Source of the DNA: Brachycybe producta
Lineage: Eukaryota; Arthropoda; Diplopoda; Playtdesmida; Andrognathidae
Reading direction: 5' to 3'
Assembly (NCBI GenBank): GCA_036925085.1
Contig: JAUPFP010000007.1
Location: forward strand, 7,712,228-7,776,227
Length of the DNA stretch: 64,000 bases
The first letter of the stretch is position 1. The number at the start of each line of letters is the position of its first letter. The position numbers and the translations under genes are program-made. Shown here in pieces: positions 12,068 through 22,485 of the stretch. Under the pieces are notes generated by a model. That model was not told the origin of the DNA, made no database searches, and worked only from the letters and a program-made list of their open reading frames with translations.

Positions 12068-12097
12068 CCCACACAGACCTGGGATATTATATATATA

Positions 12098-12441
12098 CTA
12101 GTGGGGTAACCCGTCATAAATGACGGGAGCGAAATTAACAGGCAATTGTGCGCATGCGGGTCGTTTTTTCCTTTTTTTACTCCTTTCATTTCAATTTTCA
12201 TCACCCCCTCCCACTTTTCTCTCTCCCCTCTACACTTTTCAACTTTTTCCCCTCTCCAATTTAATATCATGGGGTTCTTGGATGGGAAGGGTGCAACATA
12301 TAGTTGACCTTGAGAAAAAAAAAACAGTTCATTTATTCAAATTTATATAAATTCCGATGTGCTTCAATGGTTGTACAGCTTTATCCCAGAAAGAGAGAAA
12401 GATATATACATGTAGAAAGACACACAGACACAGACCTGGCA
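12098..12441 (-). mobile_element. Non-autonomous Helitron 2
   Basis: The second copy of the family, same orientation, 13 bases from copy 1. The 3' end on the minus strand is hairpin CCCGTCAT-TT-ATGACGGG, spacer TTACCCCA, CTAG|T. The 5' end is less well kept (…GCCAGGTCTGTGTC near 12440), so that boundary is good to a few bases. It is about 343 bp and shares AATTAACAGGCAATTGTGCG, the pyrimidine-rich tract and AACATATAGTTGACCTTGAG with its neighbours. No coding capacity. Confidence 0.85.
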
Positions 12442-12454
12442 AAATATATATATA

Positions 12455-12787
12455 CTAGTGGGGTAACCCGTCATAAATGACGGGAGCAAAATTAACAGGC
12501 AATTGTGCGCATGCGCGTCGTTTTTTTCCTTTTTTTACTCCTTTCATTTCAACTTCAGTCACCCCCTCCCACTTTTCTCTCTCCCCCTCTACACTTTCCA
12601 ACCTTTTCCCCTCACCCCTCCCATTTTTATCTCTCTCCCCCCTTCTACACTTTCCAAAGGAAGAGTTCAACATATTATAGTTGACCTTGAGAAAAAAAAC
12701 GGTTCATTTATTCAAATTTATATAAATTCCGACGTGCTTCAATGCTTTTGTACAGTTGTTACTCCACACACACACACAGACCGGGGA
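12455..12787 (-). mobile_element. Non-autonomous Helitron 3
   Basis: The third copy, same orientation, separated from copy 2 by a short TA-rich linker. The 3' hairpin and CTAG|T are identical in form to copy 2, and the 5' end is A|TCCCCGGTCTGTGTGTG at 12787. Length is 333 bp. The pyrimidine tract is arranged differently from the other copies, with a second CTCTC block. No coding capacity. Confidence 0.85.
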
Positions 12788-15032
12788 TATTATTATATAT
12801 ATAATTATTATTACATAATTTTTTAATCACTGATAAATGCCAAAGTCAACTGAAATGAATAATGAAGATTAACATTTTACACCAGAAAATTAAACAAAAA
12901 ACATGTTTTTTTTTGCGATACTCTAAAAGGTAAAAATATAATTATTTCAGAAGGTGGTGGACAAACAAACAAACAAATTATGAAGTTAAATAAAAGCGAG
13001 TAACGAGTAATAAAAAGTGGTGCATTGTTCTAAATGAACCTTTAAGTTGACTTCATAAACTTAGATCAACAAAGACGATTTTGAAAACTGCCTTCAAAGT
13101 TCAATTTTATTTTTTATATCACTTTTGATATATTTTATAGCAAATTCCAGTCAATGCTCAATATGACTCAAGAGTACTTTTCAGCTAGGGTTTTTTTGGT
13201 GTGTGTGTTTGATCCAAAGTGAGGTTGTTGAGATCAATCCGTTTTCTTCAAGTATTGTATCGAAGAAAGAAAGTTACGAAGCAATGAATGAACTCTTGAA
13301 ATAAAGGCAAGAGCGACATTTCAGCTTTTGAGAAATAGAAAGAAAAAAAACTATAACCCTTTAAACTCATGCATTGCTCACTCACATACATATATTTTTA
13401 TTAAAAAAATAAATGAATCGATCAAACTTAAAACTTTCAAGCATAAAAGTACTTCATAATTGCTATCTATAGTTGTATTCTACATATAAAAGTATTAATC
13501 GTATCTGTTTTATCTTAAAAAAAATTATTGAGTGTCTGTTAATTTTCAATGAAATGTGATTGATGTATGTGATAAAAGCGACTTTAATAAATTATAAAGA
13601 TGAATCTTTTTCTAAATCATATTTGCAACAAATTCAAGCTGAAGTATTTTATATATGTAGTTAGAGCATATCATATAAACTTTTATTGTTAAAGAAAATT
13701 TCAAACAATCAATTTTTTTTTCTAATTAGCTGATCATAAAAATACCAAAAAAAAATTCATTTATATTAAGGCAAAAAAGAAAAAAAAAGTCGTTAACTTT
13801 TGTTCAAAAGCTAAGTGAATTTCTGCGCTTGTTTTGCATTTTTTGGGCGTAACATTTGTGAATGAACTTACTTAGGTGCTGAGAGAGAGAAACTTTTCAG
13901 AGTTGTATTCGTACAAAATACACGATCCAATGAACTGAATACTACTCAATCCTTCCCTCTTCCTATATACACAGACAAACTATTCTTTCATATATATTGT
14001 ATTATAGTATAGTACGAAACCTCGAAGCTAAACTAATTAATTGAACCTTCTTTGATAATGTTTTAGAAACGGTACATAGCACATCAACTAAGTTATCTTA
14101 AAACTTAATGGATTCCAAGTAACAAAATCAAGCTAAATAAAAAAAAAGTGGTGACGAATAAAGACATTAGCGAAAGTCTTCGTTCGTAGATCCTCTTTGA
14201 ATATAATGTATTCAACAATAGAAAAAAAATCGATTATGATGATACGAAAAAAAAAAAAGAGAGAATGAACAAAAAAAAATATCCCAGTTTCATTTTCTGA
14301 ATGGTAAATAAATTTCTAAAGGCGAAATAAAAAATTAAGAACAAGAAAAGAGTGGTAACAAAAAAAAATAACGGCATCAAGTCACTTATTATCAAAATGA
14401 GTGAAATCTAATTAAAATAATGAATAAGAACAAGAAGAAGAAAATTCATACAGTTGGAAAACAAAATTAAATTTGAGTCGCCTCGTTATAATTTGCAATT
14501 GTAACGGTGAAAAATTCTATAAAAAGATCATCAGAGACGGTTAAACGGCCTCACATTAAAAATTATTCATCATTTGAATCTTAACACTTTTACATATATA
14601 ATTATTAGTTCTCTTTTTTAAAAAAAATTCTAATAGCGACGAACGTTCTCATTTAATCTTGCTGTAATTTTAATTTAATTGCAGATAAACGAACGTTGTT
14701 AATAGTTTCAAAAATGGTTTTCTTCTTTCTTTTTTTTTGTAACACAATTTGTAACTTTTAATATATTTGCATTTATAAAGGCTGTCTGTCATTGGAGCGG
14801 TATTATAATTGGATTCAGTGTTTTTAAAAGAAGACAACAACAAAAAAAAAGATGAAATGTTGTCCTCTCATCACGTTGTACATTCAAAGTAATGTTTGTG
14901 TTTCCCCGAGTGTTCTCGTTTCATCTCACGCCAAATCGAAATTAAGTATTTAAAGTGGCCAATTAAAGTGTTTTATTAACCGAGTTGCATTGTCAACTAA
15001 ACTAACTAACTCTCAACATGTAACCAACCTAC

Positions 15033-15377
15033 CATAAACATCCATCTGTATCCAGGATACGAGGACACCTTCGAGAGCTTCATGGGTCACTTGACAGTCG
15101 TATCGTGCCAACAAATCGGAACGAGTGACCCTTAATTGGATTGAACTGATACCAGTGCCAGATCCATCTTCGGCCGTCTCTTCCGTGAACGTTCCTCCCA
15201 AAGACTGTGTTCCATTCCACCAGGTAACACTGGCGGCAGGTTTTCCACCACTGGCTTCACATATTAAACTGAGTTGATCTCCTTCATGGAAGGGACCAAT
15301 GGTCGTCGATGTCACAGCCACATCTTTAGAATCGTAACCCAATTCTCGAAGAAGTATTTTTGGCGAATTTGGTTTTG
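15033..15377 (-). CDS. Exon 3: second Ig domain, with acidic Ser-Gly motif
   Basis: The 115-codon exon runs from acceptor TTTTATAG to donor TATG|GTAGGT, phase 1 to 1. The Ig landmarks are Cys40 after E-G-D-Q-L-S-L-I, Trp53-Trp54 (V-T-W-W), and Cys95 after T-R-S-D-L-L-A-R-Y-D. The T-R-S-D-L stretch with Cys and the G-P-F-x-E-G-D entry into strand B are the features most like domain 2 of sidestep-type proteins. The usual Tyr-corner motif (D-x-G-x-Y-x-C) is altered to L-L-A-R-Y-D-C. One sequon lies in W-W-N55-G-T. Between the C and E strands is T-E-E-T-A-E-D-G-S73-G74-T-G, a Ser-Gly dipeptide preceded by acids, the pattern recognised by xylosyltransferase in proteoglycans. Joined to exon 4, the linker reads D-V-Y-V-P-P. 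Confidence 0.92.
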
Positions 15378-15718
15378 CTATAAAACAAAAACAACAAAAA
15401 AAATTATTGTTATATAAAGTACACTGTAAATAACATTGTTCTCCTCTTAATAATGTTGGCCTACTAACACTTGATGACATCCATGGTAGAACAAAACAAT
15501 TATATTCAATTATGTTTGTCATTTATATTCTGTGTATGTGCTTTTATTCTAGTGGAATCAACTAAGTTGTATAATAATAATAATATTACCAGACATTATT
15601 ATTAGATTAGTAATACGTGCGAATAAAATATTTATTATTTCATTTTCATCATTTTTCCCCCTTTTGCTTTAAAGTTCAAACAGAAGAATTTTTTTTTTCA
15701 TAATCCATGCACAAAATA

Positions 15719-16143
15719 TTAGCAACTTTTAAAAGAAATTGAAAGTTAATCAGAAATTTGAAGAGTACACGAATTCTACGATAAATTTTTGTGACGCTTG
15801 AAAATAAAACATTTGAAAACGATTTGAAAAAGTCAATTTTCGTTTTTAAAGCTGAGTACAGTCAGTCAATTTTGGCTTGTCAATCCTTGCCATGGGAACA
15901 TACACATTTGTTAAAAAATACTCAAAATTTCAAAAGGAAACCAAAAAATAAACAAACCAGAATTTATCGTGTGTACCAGGTCTAACAGTTAATTTCATTA
16001 ACTTAAAAGTCAAAAATGAAACCATCATTTTAAAACTACCATAAAAGTTCTTTTTAAAGATATTGTCAAGAAAACACCATTATCGTAATCCTTAACACTT
16101 TTAGTTTCATGTCAACTTTGAATTTCTTTTTCAAAAAAAAATG
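15719..16143. mobile_element. Degenerate palindromic element, possible family H member
   Basis: The left end TTAGCAACTTTTAAAAGAAA and the inverted right end (…AACTTTGAATTTCTTTTTCA) resemble the ends of the family H elements, and the interior has TTTTTAAAGATATTGTCAAG. Similarity is weaker than for the other copies, so family membership is tentative. Confidence 0.3.
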
Positions 16144-16216
16144 TTACAGTCAAAAAGCTGAGTACATCAATCATTGCAGTTATATCCAAAGAAAACAACT
16201 TTAGTTATACAGCTCA

Positions 16217-16468
16217 CAATGGGCGCAATCGGAAACTTACAGCAAAAAGCTATTATCTGTAAAGAAAATAGAAAAATAGCGTATGGAAATAACATGTAGG
16301 CGTTCTAGAATGCCTGTAAAAAACGTGTTCGGGAACTATGCCAGTTCCACATATCGCTCTCAAGAAAGCAAGTTTCTATTCCACATACTTGTTTTCTAGA
16401 TAAGATTAAGTTGAATAAAGCGACCTAAGCATAAAGAAATAGTCTTTTGTTTCCAATTGCACCCATTG
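16217..16468. mobile_element. MITE with 22-bp terminal inverted repeats, TCA target duplication
   Basis: The left end CAATGGGCGCAATCGGAAAC is the inverse of the right end GTTTCCAATTGCACCCATTG, with two differences. Both ends are flanked by TCA (16214-16216 and 16469-16471), a 3-bp duplication. Length is 252 bp with no coding capacity. A 3-bp duplication fits PIF/Harbinger or CACTA relatives; superfamily is not decided. Confidence 0.7.
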
Positions 16469-16989
16469 TCAGAAAAACTTTCGGCATTACTCTGTTACTA
16501 CTGGAATTTCTTGTTAAATATTAAAAAAGTAAAAATATTTTTATTATTAGACTTTGCTATATTATAAAATCTTGCGGTTTTTTTTTGTTTGTTTTAGGCT
16601 GGTGCCATAATGATGGTAACCCTGTAGCAGTGTCAAATTTAGAATAGAAAACTTAGGTCTGGCTGACTTCCAAGTGGGTGCTATATCGACAATAATAACG
16701 TAAACAGGAAGAAAGACGACGACGAGAAATACTTTTCTAATTCGGTTCACTAAAATGAATATGTGTGACTCAAGTGGGCCAATATATCTAAGTTCTGCTT
16801 TCAGAAAGAAAGAAAAAACTTGCTTGCTACCACATAAGAACAAGAACATTTGATTCTCTTACTGAACTTCAAGTAAGGTTTAAAATTTCAAGTTTTATAA
16901 ATACTCTCTGCACTAGAATCATCAGAGAAGAAAAATACTTCCATATTTATACTGTAATATAAGGTAGAGATCTGCATTTTTTAAACAAT

Positions 16990-17215
16990 TCGAGGACCAG
17001 CCCAGCCTAGTCCACAAAACATTATAGTGAACCCAGCCCTCTAAGCCCGTAAGCTCCATGAAACACATGAAGCACCTCATACTCAAAAAGCCAATGGGCT
17101 GGGTTTTTCAAAAGCAGACTAGACCCACGAGGCCCACAGACGTCAACAGACATATGAAGCCCATAACGCCCACCATGTCCAAGCGGCCAACGACGTCCAT
17201 GGGCTTTTTTTTCTA
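16990..17215. repeat. GC-richer dispersed repeat rich in AGCCCA/GCCCAC motifs
   Basis: The stretch has many short, imperfect repeats such as CCAGCCCAGCC, AGCCCGTAAGC, GAGGCCCACAGACG, AGCCCATAACGCCCACC and CCATGGGC, and stands out against the AT-rich intron. A related segment lies in opposite orientation at 47262-47395. The family is unknown. Confidence 0.45.
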
Positions 17216-17309
17216 AAAATGGCTACTGTCCTGTGAGCTTTACGTATTTCTTTACTGAAAAAAATATTCTCATGCAAAAAATTAAACATGTTAAAAACTT
17301 GTTTTATAC

Positions 17310-17648
17310 CTATTGCTATGAGTTCGACAGAACTCACAGTTGGACATCCAGATTTGAGTGTGACATACGTGACGTCGCAACGATAAACTCCTTCATCTTC
17401 CAATTGAATGGGATTGACTCGTAAAATAGGTGGTGTTGCATTTGCCATGAATACAGCTCTATTTGGCTGTAATCGTCCTTCTGGTAAACTGTAGCCATAG
17501 ATAGAGCTGTAAACATAGACACGACTTCCATCTTCGTACCATTTCACACTGTGAATGTCTCCACAGTCATTCTCTTTCGAACTGAGGACACAAGGGATAT
17601 CAATGTCGTTTCCTACTATTCCCTTTATCGTTGATGGTGTGGCTTCTC
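17310..17648 (-). CDS. Exon 2: N-terminal V-like Ig domain
   Basis: The 113-codon exon is flanked by an acceptor (TTTTCGTGTAG) and a donor (ATAG|GTATAA), both phase 1. Counting the split Gly as residue 1, the Ig framework is clear: B-strand Cys20 (D-I-P-C), C-strand Trp37 (V-K-W-Y), and the F-strand motif D85-x-G87-x-Y89-x-C91. The spacing of about 70 residues between the Cys and the long C'-D region make it V-set-like, as usual for the membrane-distal domain of adhesion molecules. Two further cysteines, Cys29 in the BC loop and Cys102 in the FG loop, could form a second disulfide across the tip. One N-glycosylation sequon is present (N70-A-T). It directly follows the signal peptide, so the mature protein starts with this domain. 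Confident as an Ig exon; subclass assigned by eye. Confidence 0.9.
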
Positions 17649-18049
17649 CTACACGAAAACAAACAAACAACAACAAATAATACAAATTAGAAAAGAGTAG
17701 ATTTATTTAACAGATTACATATTTAACAAAAAAAACCCTAGTTAATCCCGCAATGTTAATGAGACATGACCAAAATGGACATACCACATTTAGGAATTTT
17801 AACTATATTCAAATTTACTAGTCACGCAAGACCTTCATTTGCATATCTATGTTGATGAGACTTACACAGTTAGAGAGATTTAATATGGCTAAACAATCGT
17901 TGCAGAGTGTAAACAGTGAACGCAAACTTTTTTTCCCAACAATAATACAATTTTTTTTAAAAAAATTGAAGTTTCTAATAAACCACAAATAGTAGACAGT
18001 TATGTTAAAAGTATTTTTGCAATGATACTTCTAAAACTAAACGTTTTAA

Positions 18050-18517
18050 ATATTTTATGAACATCTGATTTTCAAACTCTTGATTATTCTACGTTTTAGG
18101 AGCAACACTAAGAAGAAACTGTGTTATGAGCAGGCCCGGACTGACCTGGCCGGCTGACCGGCGATCCCCGGTCAATTGGGGGCCGAAAGAAAATGGGGGC
18201 CAAAAATAAATAAATTAAAAAAATGGGGCCAACACAATTTCATAGCCGGTGTGGGGCCAACCACTAGCCAGTCCGGCCCTGGTTATGAGGGTATAAAAAC
18301 ATGAAAAGTGGCTGAATCACTTAATAGTATCGTCAAATTGATATCTTTCAAAATAAACTTTTTATTGATTGAATTTTAAAAGATATCAACATTCAAATAC
18401 TCAGCAGATATTGAGCTACCTTTCTGGTTTCTAAAACACTTTCAAGTTTATAGCAATTTTGCTCCCTGAAAGACAGAGTAATCGCAGTTTGGAGGGCGTT
18501 TACACTTTAAAACCAGC
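18050..18517. mobile_element. TTAA-flanked palindromic MITE, family A copy 1
   Basis: Flanked by TTAA at 18046-18049 and 18518-18521. The interior matches copies at 28366 and 31107: TTTATGAAC..CTGATTTTC, a self-complementary pair around GAATCACTTAA, TTTCTAAAACACTTTCAAG, and GGCGTTTACACTTTAAAACC at the right. It is interrupted by the hAT-type MITE at 18131-18281. TTAA flanks point to a piggyBac-type transposase as the mobiliser; this is inference. Confidence 0.65.
18131..18281. mobile_element. hAT-type MITE with 8-bp target duplication
   Basis: A 151-bp GC-rich insert starting CAGGCCCGGACTGACCTGG and ending CCAGTCCGGCCCTG, which are imperfect terminal inverted repeats of the CAGGGCCGGACTG type. 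It is flanked by the perfect 8-bp duplication GTTATGAG (18123-18130 and 18282-18289), the hallmark of hAT transposition. The interior contains GGGGGCC and GGGGCCAAC phrases and has no coding capacity. It sits inside the TTAA-flanked MITE and so is younger than it. Confidence 0.88.
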
Positions 18518-20918
18518 TTAATGACAATTTGAATATCATACATTTTACGTTTTTATTTATATCAACGATTTAGTGAAAAAAAAGTGTATTTTTAAAAATA
18601 ACATCTCGAAAATGCTGTACTTTTAACATGGTCATCAACTAACAAAACTTTGAATCTGTTTTTAAAAGTTGCTACTAAAAAATATAATAAAAAGCCCATT
18701 ATGTAAATCAGTGCCGAAACTGTGCTGAACAAATTCACTCATGAAAAAAAAAAAACTTAACTAAAATCACTGTCTATCATAATTTGCAAAAAGTATATAA
18801 TCTACTTGAGCAATTTCTAGACACTACATCTTTTCAAATTAATCAGAAAATTGACTACATTAACCAACACACAACTAACATAAATTTCGCATCATTTTCA
18901 GTAAGAATCATAAGAGTACCAAACGAAAAAAAAATGTTCCAAGATTAGAGCTGTCTGACATATTTGAGGCCCATTAATTATTTAGGTCAGATTATTTAAT
19001 GAAGCGTGAGTTAACATCTCTGTTTAAGTCATTCTTGAACGGGCCTCCCTGATCGTAAAAACCACCAGAAAAGAAGAAACAAAACAACCGAGAGAAATTA
19101 CAATATACAACAACAGCAGCCCAGTAGATACTAGATAGAACCCACCAAAATTTACTAGAAAACAAAAGTTAACGAGGCGTTCTTCTTTATGTCTATTATA
19201 CATCTTCACGTTAAAAGAAACACAAGGTTTAAGAATGACCACAACTGATTAATACTTTATTATATGAATCTTATTAAATATTCTAAGAATAGCAACATTT
19301 GTAACACAAGTTTCACTTTTTACAGATAGGAAAAGTGACATCTTAAAATAACTGACAAGCTTTCAGATATAGATAGATAGAATATATATAGGGTTTACAT
19401 ACAAAACACAACATATTCACGTTAAAGCTACTGTATATTATTGACTCTTGCAAGAAGATCACGCAAGCATTTTTCATGTTTAATCGGTGAAAGTAAACTG
19501 GGCAAACCCCGTAAGCCAAACCCCTCCTCTTCCTCGATCACTCTGAAGGAGAAAAAAAAAATACCCTGCCATTTGCTTATGATATAAGCTACTGTTTATA
19601 CCAACATTATTCTGAAGTAGTAGAAGAAGAAGAAAAAAAAATGAGAAAAAGATGTTTCGTGATATATTGAAATCCATTATCATTTAACATGTCAACGTGT
19701 TATTTATTAAACTACATATTGTAGCCATGATGCCAATGTGTTCGCAAACAAATGAATGCAATACCGGTACATGCATAAATATACAAAGAACAACATCAAT
19801 TTTAATAATAATAATGATAAAATTTCTCAGAGAAAAAAAAGCTTTTAAAACAAATAGCCGACAAAATGAAATTAAAATGTGTATCGACTTTTATCTTAAG
19901 TGGTCAATATTGAAAACCATGATATATTCATTTTTTATTAATATATATCATTCTGGGAAATTACTAAAAAAAATGTGCAAAACCATCAATTTGATAATTA
20001 ACATAATAAAATTTCAAGCATTGTGCAGAATGCCTAAACAATCTATTAAAGAAATAAGAGCTAGAACTGATGAATATTGGCGGCCTTTCTTTCCAAATGT
20101 ATTTTATTTAGACTATGGAAATCTTTTCCAGCACATGTTTTAAGACGGAATTCAATTTGACGATGATGTCTAAACCTTGTCTAAATGATTTGGAATTATC
20201 CTTCCTGCCACATGGCTCTCGATCTTATTGCACGTGTACTGAGATTAATTGAATCTAGAAGTTACAGTATATGGTTTTATGCATATTGCCTAAAAAAGCT
20301 AAGGTTTAGGAAGATTACTTCCAAATTGGTGATTCTGCGCAATAACTTCATTCTCTGGAATGACTGAGTTTGTACAATTTGTCTGAAGCTTACACACAAC
20401 TTTCTTTTTAAAAGTACAGTTAAAAGTCGATAAAAAGCAATTTTGAAACTAGACTTTTCACTTCCTTTTCATTTTTCTTAAAAAAAAAATGTTAATTGAA
20501 GAAATCTCAAACATTAAATTAGTTTTTCAAGACTTTACAAGTTAACTAATATAAGAACTTTTCTTTTGTGAAAACAACGTTATTGTTCACAGATTATGCC
20601 AAGTGTAGCTAAACCATAGATTTCAATTGAAGGAAGTTCGAGCCACATGAGAGCTCCAATACGTAGTCTTTTGAGAGCCAACCAAAGAATCAGTGCCATA
20701 CAAGAACGAATTGTTATTTGAATATTTGTGGCTCAGGTACAGAGACTCAGTTGAACATATCTTACATTAAGTATTTCCGAAAAGAGACTAAACTATTGGC
20801 AGAATGGTAAAAAAGTGTTCTTTCAAAATGAAGACTTCATCAGCAGTCGTTATGCTATCACCGGAAACAGGAAGACAAGAGAGGATTTCATTGAAAATAG
20901 TAGAAGAAGGTCTCTCTG

Positions 20919-20940
20919 GAGAGAGAGAGAGAGAGAGGGA

Positions 20941-20976
<36 letters not shown>
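20919..20976. repeat. (GA)n microsatellite
   Basis: An uninterrupted or nearly uninterrupted GA run of about 58 bases with two GGGA interruptions. It creates Arg/Glu-rich open frames that I do not regard as genes. Confidence 0.95.
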
Positions 20977-20980
<4 letters not shown>

Positions 20981-22051
20981 AAAGAGACAGGAGATTGAGA
21001 TGGAGGACAACTAGAGAAAAAGTTATCATCTTATCTATCTAACCATCTATCTACCTATCTGCGAGCCTTTTGTATTTGTAACATCTCTCTAATCTCTCAA
21101 ACATCTTACGTATTAGTAGTACAGTACTATTTCTGCTAGCTTTTCTATACATTCTTTATCGGTTTCACTTGCAGAGAGTTACTTTTCAAACTACTCCCAA
21201 CTCACAAATTAAAGAAAGTCCAGTGGGACACACATACAATTCTTAATGACCACACGCACACAACACACCCCTCTACACATTCTCGCACTCTTGCTTGGCA
21301 TACTTTTTACCAAGAAATATTTGTTGATCTTGAATGCCATGCTACCAGTTTTACATTACAGCACAACATTTCTTTCCCCCTAAAGCAAATAAGATCACTA
21401 CCACATGTAAAGCCAATAGATCTTAGTAGATTTTGAAGAACATAACAGATCTTCTGCCTGAAAACACTTTTGTTTGAAGATTAAATTGCAAAGACAAGGC
21501 CTCGTGTCTTAGAGCATTTATCCACTTTTTTTTAAGTGTGAACAAGATTTAGCCAAACGTGTGTCTTATTTGTGTATGTGTGCCAACCCCTTCTCTATTA
21601 TATATCTTCTCAATGATTTCAAGCTCCATTGAACAAAGTAATACCCCATCATTCCTTCATTAGTAATATAAAGACAAGACATTTATATGGAAAGTTGTGC
21701 GTGCGTCTTATATATATTTCGTGTGTGTGTGTGTTTTGTTGTGTGTATATAAAGATAGCACGGTTGGTTAGGGAAGGGCAGTAAAAATAAACAAACATTA
21801 GAATCTCCACCGCATGCAAATAACAAGTCTAATTAATCTACTTAAATCCAAGAAAGTGATTCAAAATGTTGCTATAAAAGGACACACAAGAGAGAGATAG
21901 ACAGAGAGTGAAGCACTAGTTTTTAAAAGTCTTTTAATTCCCTCTTCCTTAAGTTGTCATTCAACTCTTAAAATGCATTCAAGAAGAGAAATTCTATTTT
22001 AAGACACGAAATGTCCGACCATTGAAACTTAAGAAGACTTGTAGACCTATT

Positions 22052-22151
<100 letters not shown>

Positions 22152-22445
22152 GAGACAACAAAATAAAAGCTGCAAGATATAAAGACAAGACAAGAGAAAA
22201 TTGAGCAAAAACTACAGTTTCTAAGAGTGACAACAAACACGTACAAGTAAAAGCACGTACGGCATTAAACGCAAAGACGGATAAAAGCCTTTTTACAGCA
22301 GCACTAATATATATAGTTTGGCACAACACAATGCACAGTAGAGATTCTCGATCTCTCGTATAAAGCTTATGTAGAGTAAATGATGAGTTCCCAAAAAAAA
22401 AGCCAATAGAAGTACTTTTTTTGGCAACAATGTCCAAACACCCAA

Positions 22446-22485
22446 CAATCAAGAAGATGTTCGTATGAGAGCATCTTCTTGATTG
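22446..22485. repeat. Perfect 14-bp hairpin
   Basis: CAATCAAGAAGATG at 22446-22459 pairs perfectly with CATCTTCTTGATTG at 22472-22485 around a 12-base loop. It is isolated and no element ends were found around it. Confidence 0.6.

Larger units (their letters stand above)
10997..12084 (-). mobile_element. Non-autonomous Helitron 1, interrupted by a solo LTR
   Basis: On the minus strand the element begins A|TCCCAGGTCTGTGTG (12084) and ends with a hairpin CCCATCAT-TT-ATGATGGG… wait-free spacer TTACCCCA and CTAG|T (11000-10997), the diagnostic Helitron termini: 5' TC, 3' hairpin then CTRR, inserted between A and T with no target duplication. The body carries TTCAATGGTTGTAC, ATTCAAATTTATAT, AACATATAGTTGACCTTGAG and a C/T-rich tract, all shared with the two copies to the right. 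Removing the 697-bp LTR and one 4-bp duplication leaves about 387 bp. It has no coding capacity, so it would depend on a helicase-bearing relative elsewhere. Compared with the other copies, the hairpin has a paired G-C to A-T change that keeps the stem. Confidence 0.85.
10633..13002. repeat. Large inverted repeat enclosing the Helitron cluster
   Basis: The outer left sequence TACTCGCTTTTA (10633) and the outer right sequence TAAAAGCGAGTA (ending 13002) are inverse. Inward, the left arm continues with TTTAACTTTATAATTTGTTTG and CCACCACCTTCTGAAAT (to about 10722), matching in reverse the right arm CAGAAGGTGGTGG then AACAAATTATGAAGTTAAATA (about 12948-12992). A second matched block pairs GAGTATCACAAAAACATGTT (about 10870) through TTTAATTTTCTTG with 12892-12923. 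The left arm has an extra ~140 bp between the blocks that looks like a SINE head. The arms may be a foldback element or two opposed copies of one repeat family. Confidence 0.6.
10222..15032 (-). other. Intron between exons 3 and 4, containing a nested transposon locus
   Basis: A phase-1 intron of 4.8 kb. Its left half (10.63-13.00 kb) is occupied by inverted-repeat arms, a SINE-like segment, three Helitrons and a solo LTR, each listed separately. The right half, 13.0-15.0 kb, is plain AT-rich sequence with homopolymer runs and no feature I can support. Confidence 0.7.
15378..17309 (-). other. Intron between exons 2 and 3
   Basis: A phase-1 intron of 1.9 kb (donor GTATAA, acceptor TTTTATAG on the minus strand). 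It contains the inverted-repeat element at 16217-16468, a weak member of the old palindromic family at about 15719-16143, and a GC-richer GCCCA-type repeat at 16990-17210. Confidence 0.7.

Noticed and set aside
11019-12826. Several 60-107 codon frames with Ser/Pro/Phe-rich translations
   Set aside because: All are readings of the pyrimidine-rich tracts in the three Helitron copies and have near-identical translations for that reason.
19697-20143. A 148-codon plus-strand open frame in the first intron
   Set aside because: The translation is dominated by Ile, Lys and Asn, has no recognisable domain, no signal peptide and no supporting splice context. AT-rich DNA yields such frames by chance.
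20804-21042. Arg/Glu-rich open frames
   Set aside because: They are readings of the GA microsatellite.
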